Shown here: one piece after another, positions 5,453 through 7,650 of the stretch
How positions within the stretch are numbered: position 1 is the stretch's first letter
Layout: each line of letters begins with the position of its first letter
Assembly (NCBI GenBank): GCA_011046175.1
Contig: DSBB01000208.1
Location: 1 to 7,650, forward strand
Source: Candidatus Hydrogenedentota bacterium
GTDB lineage: Bacteria; Hydrogenedentota; Hydrogenedentia; Hydrogenedentales; CAITNO01
Reading direction: 5' to 3'
DNA: 7,650 bases
Notes under the pieces: generated by a model
The model's database searches: none
What the model was told of the DNA's origin: nothing
The model's input: only the letters and a program-made list of their open reading frames with translations
Made by a program: the position numbers and the translations under genes

Positions 5453-6493
5453 TTAGCGTAAAAGCGTCAACAACACCTCGCTGTAAACAGCAGGGTGATC
5501 AGATGCGCGGCGTTGTTCCGGCCCGTAACGATTGTGGTCAACCACCCATCGTAACACGGTCTTGTCAACAGGCCCGGCAAGAAAGATGTGGTCAATGGTG
5601 TGATGAAAATCCTCAAAAAGCGCCGTGCCCGCGGGGCCGCTTACGTCCGCTGCGTACACCACCATCTCGCGGTTGGATGCCAGGTCCGCAGTATTAACAA
5701 ATACGATTTCATCGCTCATACCCTGCTGCAACACCGTATATCGGTCATGGGTGGGATTGGTGTTAAAATCTCCCGTAAAAATAATGGGCATCCTTTTCGC
5801 ATAAGCGCTGAAGGTGTCGAATAATATGGGCGCGCAGGTTTCCTTGTTCTCGGGATTATTGTCAAGGTGAGAGTTTAAGAACAAGAAAGCAAAGCCGTTG
5901 TGTTGATCCCGCAAATAAGCCCACGTAACATACCGGGGCGCGCTCAGCGGCTTCCAGGGGAAGGCGAAGGGCAGATGCGGTTTGGGACTCAACCAGAATT
6001 GGCCGGAATCAAGCAATTCATAACGTGACGCGCGAAAGAACAACGCGGCGTCGGCATACGTCCATGGACCAAACTCAAAGGTGACCGTCGTATAAACGCC
6101 GCCTTCCGGCATATACTCGACAATGTCCTGCCAGCCGCCAAGTTCCTGAGAACCTATGAGATCAGGATCGTACCGTTCCACCAGCCCGCGCAGATGGGTC
6201 ACACGCACCTCCCAGGCATCGTACTCTTCTTTTACGCAAACCCGACATAAAACATTGTAGGTGAGAATGCGGATTAGATCGCTTTCACAAGGTTCACGTG
6301 AAAAACAGTTTTGTTCCGGAACGTATTGGTTGTCGTCGAAATAGGGATCGCGAATCGAACCCGTCAGGAACCCAAGGGTATACTGAATGCCGTTGTTCCA
6401 GACAAACAATACCCCCGCCAACGACACAATCAAAACTACAAGCAGGGTGCGCGCCACGATTTTTAACACCTTTCCAAGAGAATTTTGTTTCAT
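5453..6493 (-). CDS. Membrane-anchored endonuclease/exonuclease/phosphatase-family protein
   Basis: A 346-residue enzyme of the EEP superfamily (DNase I, exonuclease III, sphingomyelinase, inositol phosphatase, CCR4-like), which cleaves phosphodiester or phosphomonoester bonds with divalent metal. The core motifs are in order: ILTYNV (Asn80), DLIGSQE (Glu117, metal), LFFRASRYELLDSGQFWLS, FLNSHLDN (His209, Asp211), IIFTGDFNTNP (Asp242, Asn244), TIDHIFL (Asp301, His302) and ASDHPAV (Asp332, His333). A basic N-terminus and one helix at about 13-32 predict an uncleaved anchor with the catalytic domain outside the cytoplasm. Cysteines at 63, 69, 83 and 86 precede or enter the domain and may form disulfides. 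The ATG lies 3 bases after the preceding gene's stop (TAGGTCATG), implying translational coupling. Nucleic acid, phospholipid and sugar phosphate all remain possible substrates. Confidence 0.92.
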   Translation of the reverse strand: MKQNSLGKVLKIVARTLLVVLIVSLAGVLFVWNNGIQYTLGFLTGSIRDPYFDDNQYVPEQNCFSREPCESDLIRILTYNVLCRVCVKEEYDAWEVRVTHLRGLVERYDPDLIGSQELGGWQDIVEYMPEGGVYTTVTFEFGPWTYADAALFFRASRYELLDSGQFWLSPKPHLPFAFPWKPLSAPRYVTWAYLRDQHNGFAFLFLNSHLDNNPENKETCAPILFDTFSAYAKRMPIIFTGDFNTNPTHDRYTVLQQGMSDEIVFVNTADLASNREMVVYAADVSGPAGTALFEDFHHTIDHIFLAGPVDKTVLRWVVDHNRYGPEQRRASDHPAVYSEVLLTLLR

Positions 6494-6496
6494 GAC

Positions 6497-7507
6497 CTAT
6501 TGACCACCCTTTTCGATTCCCATCAGGGAGCCAAAGGAGTTCACCATCGTCTGTTGTTGCCGCACGAAACGTTCAACCACTCCATATTCCTCCTCCGTAA
6601 GATGGGGCGTTAATCTCTCGAGCGCGCGCTCGTAGGCCTCGTCCTGCATTTGCATGCCCGCTTCCAGATTCCGGGGCGTCGGCATGGTCATCATGTCGGC
6701 AGGCTGCGAGGCAATGAGCTCCTCCGTCAGTGTGCGGCGCACCATATCACGCGTTTCCGCGCTCAGTCCGCGCGCGAACATGCCCAACTGCATTTCCAAG
6801 GACTGGTTAATCATCCTTCCTGGGAGTTCCCGCTCATACTGTTCATACATTGCGACGCCTTCATCGCCAATCACCCCGCGCAATTCGGAAAGCATTGTAA
6901 GGCGCGTGGATTCCATGTCGGTAAAGGCGGATGCCACAGCCGCGTCCCCCGCGTCCACCAAACCAATGCCGATTCGCGCGCTGTGTATCATGTAATCGCC
7001 GATTATTTCTTTTACGGCGTCAACCGATTCCGGCGCAACCTGTGTGAAAAATTCGCCAAATTGCATGTCCAGCATCATTCTCACCCCCATTTCAAGCATC
7101 TGTTCCCCTTGGGGGCCCTGAAACATTTCCGCCATGAAATTCACTCCGGCTTTTTCATTTTCCGTTTCGAAATCGTTCAGCAGCATATCGAGCATATCAC
7201 CGAAGGTAAGTCCCAATTGACTCATGCCTGACAGCATATCATTTCCGGCTTCCGCCGTGTCTGCGGCGTTTTCCTCAATGTCGCGTTTGTTCAGTTTGCC
7301 GATAAGCATTTCCGCCTGCTCCATCTGCGATTCCATATCGGCGACACTTGCGGTCAGTTGTTGTATCTGCTCGGCCATTGCCGCAATGGTATCCCCCATT
7401 TCATTGATGTGTTTCCCCCGCACCGCCGATTGACGCCAAAAAAAGCCAGCCGCTATCGCCATTACCAAAAACAGCCCCCAACCGACAAGTGTTCGAAAAG
7501 TATCCAT
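6497..7507 (-). CDS. Membrane-anchored, methionine-rich coiled-coil protein of unknown function
   Basis: I recognise no family. The 336-residue protein starts with one membrane helix (about 5-24, TLVGWGLFLVMAIAAGFFW). It is followed by a coiled coil with an unbroken a/d ladder: I34, M37, I41, M44, I48, L51, V55, M58, M62, A65, I69, L72. After a polar linker comes a long helical region rich in methionine: 33 of 336 residues, with no cysteine. Two similar segments near the end (about 209-225 and 298-315) share the layout L-x3-[IL]-x-[DE]-E-x4-[YV]-E-x-[YF]-x-R, perhaps a duplicated helical hairpin. The start at 7507 has GAGGG 8 bases upstream; in-frame ATGs at 7522, 7564 and 7609 lack good sites. 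It is the first gene of the leftward cluster and is coupled to the EEP gene. Confidence 0.85.
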   Translation of the reverse strand: MDTFRTLVGWGLFLVMAIAAGFFWRQSAVRGKHINEMGDTIAAMAEQIQQLTASVADMESQMEQAEMLIGKLNKRDIEENAADTAEAGNDMLSGMSQLGLTFGDMLDMLLNDFETENEKAGVNFMAEMFQGPQGEQMLEMGVRMMLDMQFGEFFTQVAPESVDAVKEIIGDYMIHSARIGIGLVDAGDAAVASAFTDMESTRLTMLSELRGVIGDEGVAMYEQYERELPGRMINQSLEMQLGMFARGLSAETRDMVRRTLTEELIASQPADMMTMPTPRNLEAGMQMQDEAYERALERLTPHLTEEEYGVVERFVRQQQTMVNSFGSLMGIEKGGQ

Positions 7508-7514
7508 CGAAATA

Positions 7515-7520
7515 TCCCTC
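7515..7520 (-). promoter_or_regulatory. Ribosome binding site that decides the coiled-coil gene's start
   Basis: On the minus strand GAGGGA precedes the ATG at 7507, with 8 bases between GAGGG-AT and the codon region. Starting here places the membrane helix at the very N-terminus, as expected for an anchor, whereas longer starts would put about 35 polar residues before it. Confidence 0.55.
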
Positions 7521-7544
7521 ATGCTGTCGCTATTTATTCGTATG

Positions 7545-7557
7545 CCTTCAATGAAGG
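7545..7557. promoter_or_regulatory. 13-bp perfect dyad at the predicted transcription start
   Basis: CCTTCAATGAAGG is a perfect 6-1-6 inverted repeat lying at the predicted start of the leftward transcript. It could be an operator for a dimeric repressor or a small hairpin at the 5' end of the mRNA. A 13-bp dyad can also arise by chance. Confidence 0.3.
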
Positions 7558-7562
7558 ACTTC

Positions 7563-7592
7563 ATAATACGTGGATGCGCTGCCTCAATACAA
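7563..7592 (-). promoter_or_regulatory. Candidate promoter of the leftward cluster
   Basis: Minus-strand TTGTAT (7587-7592) and TATTAT (7563-7568) are 18 bases apart; the -10 box matches the sigma-70 consensus at 5 of 6, the -35 box at 3 of 6. The predicted start, near 7556, leaves a leader of about 50 bases before the ATG at 7507. The placement is sensible but the boxes are weak. Confidence 0.3.
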
Positions 7593-7650
7593 CCACAGGC
7601 GCCCGCCAAAAGAACACTTTTTTGCTCCCGCCGGCAATGAACGTATATAC

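Larger units (their letters stand above)
7508..7650. other. Upstream region of the leftward cluster
   Basis: These 143 bases carry the binding site, candidate promoter and dyad listed separately. The frame of the coiled-coil gene stays open to 7609 but without a supported start. No other gene is visible before the window ends, so the gene beyond it and its direction are unknown. Confidence 0.5.

Noticed and set aside
6650..7231. Plus-strand histidine-rich frame of 193 codons
   Set aside because: The histidines mirror the Met (ATG/CAT) codons of the real minus-strand gene, so the composition is an antisense artefact.

Overview
The window looks like chromosomal DNA of an uncultured Gram-negative-type bacterium of moderate to high GC. 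Proteins with N-terminal membrane anchors or signals, a six-hairpin glycosidase-like protein and repeat-rich intergenic DNA would fit a PVC-superphylum or Hydrogenedentota-like organism. That placement is an impression from protein style; no marker gene in the window settles it.

Layout. Positions 1-474 hold no gene I can support. They are a cluster of short inverted and direct repeats: a dRS3-type ATTCCC-N8-GGGAAT element, an imperfect 46-nt hairpin, an 89-nt element bounded by perfect 22-bp inverted repeats, and small GGGC-N3-GCCC hairpins, one of which sits just before the first gene's ribosome binding site. Rightward from 475 come two tightly coupled genes: an M20-family metallopeptidase (dipeptidase type) and tlyA, an S4-domain rRNA 2'-O-methyltransferase. 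The rest, 7507 down to 2607, is a leftward cluster of four genes, probably one operon. In transcription order these are a membrane-anchored, methionine-rich coiled-coil protein of unknown function; a membrane-anchored endonuclease/exonuclease/phosphatase (EEP) family enzyme; an exported six-hairpin glycosidase-like protein; and a small uncharacterised protein. The two groups converge and their 3' ends overlap by 23 bp, with no visible terminator between them.

How the genes relate. The rightward pair has no obvious metabolic link and may simply be co-transcribed housekeeping functions. The first three leftward genes each begin with a membrane segment or signal, and the predicted topology puts their main domains outside the cytoplasm. 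This suggests an envelope or periplasmic process, perhaps carbohydrate or phosphate-ester breakdown, but no substrate can be read from the sequence. I recognise no defence system, CRISPR array, intact transposase, tRNA or rRNA. The least explained items are the four-gene cluster (especially its first and last members) and the structured repeat cluster at the left end.
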